From: Discostella pseudostelligera
Taxonomy: Eukaryota > Bacillariophyta > Thalassiosirophyceae > Thalassiosirales > Thalassiosiraceae
NCBI GenBank assembly: GCA_036940085.1
Contig: JALLBK010000365.1
Coordinates: 1-14,019, forward strand
Length of the DNA stretch: 14,019 nucleotides
Direction: 5' to 3'
Shown here piece after piece: positions 13,563 to 14,019 of the stretch. Position 1 is the first letter of the stretch, and every line of letters begins with the position of its first letter. The notes under the pieces are model-generated. The model did not search any database. It was not told the origin of the DNA and was given only the letters and a program-made list of their open reading frames with translations. A program made the position numbers and the translations under genes.

Positions 13563-14019
13563 GCTCGCCAGCTGCCACATCATTGCCTCGTGACGAAGCA
13601 AATACGGATGTGATGCTGTTATCTCCATATCTCCTTGACTCCACTCTAGATTTATGTTATCATTAACTTCATATATATGCAACAACTGATGCTAAATCTT
13701 TGATATTGATGAAGTAATGAATCAAAGAAGTTGTGATGATGGAAACCACCAGTGCTCCATGACATTGAAGATATGAATATCATAATCTTCTCTTCGTATC
13801 TTCTCGGTCGCATCAGATGTAAATGATATTATAAGCTGCATTTCTACACAACAACCGACGTGATAGGACCAATATTGATGAAGTTATGGCTCAGCGAATT
13901 TCAGATCTTGACTTCGCCATCGCAGCATCGAACTTCGCCGAGCCATAACTTCAATAATATCCAACCTTTGGCGGTAAGTTTTACATAGAAACACAGATAA
14001 TGGTGTCTTGTATTGACTG
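13466..14019. repeat. Diverged tandem repeat, about 170-180 bp unit
   Basis: Three units align from anchors at 13497, 13677 and 13846 (spacings 180 and 169). Each begins with a CAACAA block and carries an ATATT-x4-AAGT-x-ATG block (ATATTGATGAAGT in units 2 and 3) exactly 26 bases later, at 13523, 13703 and 13872. The flanks also match, for example TCTAGATTTATGTTATC (end of unit 1) with TCAGATGTAAATGATATT (end of unit 2), and TTGAGCTCGCCA (unit 1) with TTGACTTCGCCA (unit 3). The units are old and partly degraded, and the array may continue past the window edge. Confidence 0.65.
13872..13960. repeat. Imperfect 31-bp inverted repeat
   Basis: The arms are 13872-13902 and 13930-13960, pairing at 27 of 31 positions around a 27-nt loop. 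The shared core is GAAGTTATGGCTC. The left arm lies inside the conserved block of the third tandem unit, so the right arm is an inverted copy of that block. Confidence 0.75.

Noticed and set aside
13232..13666. 144-codon plus-strand frame as the gene right of IspF
   Set aside because: It starts at the IspF start region, has a low-complexity basic composition without domain resemblance, and overlaps the better-placed ATG at 13404 and the tandem repeat.

Overview
The window reads as nuclear DNA of a photosynthetic stramenopile, most likely a diatom. The evidence is short GT-AG introns of 77-92 bp, an IspF enzyme with a signal peptide and transit-peptide-like leader cut before Phe (the diatom plastid signature), and surface proteins made of cysteine modules that I associate with diatom genomes. 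Gene density is high, with both convergent and divergent pairs. I see no prokaryotic operon, transposase, rRNA, tRNA or CRISPR.

Layout, left to right. Positions 1-525 hold a perfect hairpin and a 54/57-bp tandem duplication abutting the first gene. Positions 526-2574 (+) encode a 682-residue coiled-coil protein with a low-complexity N-terminal half and two internal repeat families. It converges on an aldo/keto reductase-like gene at 2713-3990 (-) that has the complete catalytic tetrad. Positions 8439 down to 4336 (-) form one five-exon gene, which I assembled by joining reading frames across four introns. Its product is a 1250-residue secreted protein with four 61-residue four-cysteine modules, three 78-residue Kazal-type inhibitor modules and a C-terminal ferritin-like di-iron domain. 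A 797-bp intergenic region separates it from a divergent gene at 9237-11756 (+). That gene encodes an 839-residue single-pass membrane protein with three ShKT-like six-cysteine modules on one side of the membrane. Positions 12302-13228 (-) encode plastid IspF of the MEP isoprenoid pathway. The right end (13466-14019) is a diverged tandem repeat of about 170-180 bp that contains a large imperfect inverted repeat. A short reading frame at 13404 may start another gene.

The most notable object is the 1250-residue mosaic protein. Kazal modules and a ferritin-like di-iron domain on one secreted chain suggest a surface or extracellular factor combining protease inhibition with metal or redox chemistry. 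All three Kazal modules are interrupted by a phase-0 intron at the identical codon, just after the reactive-site loop. The introns share sequence, so the modules seem to have multiplied together with their introns. The divergent neighbour also encodes a cysteine-module surface protein, so the two may share a cellular compartment; that link is inference. IspF and the reductase look like unrelated metabolic neighbours. All functions come from reading motifs by eye; no database search was run.
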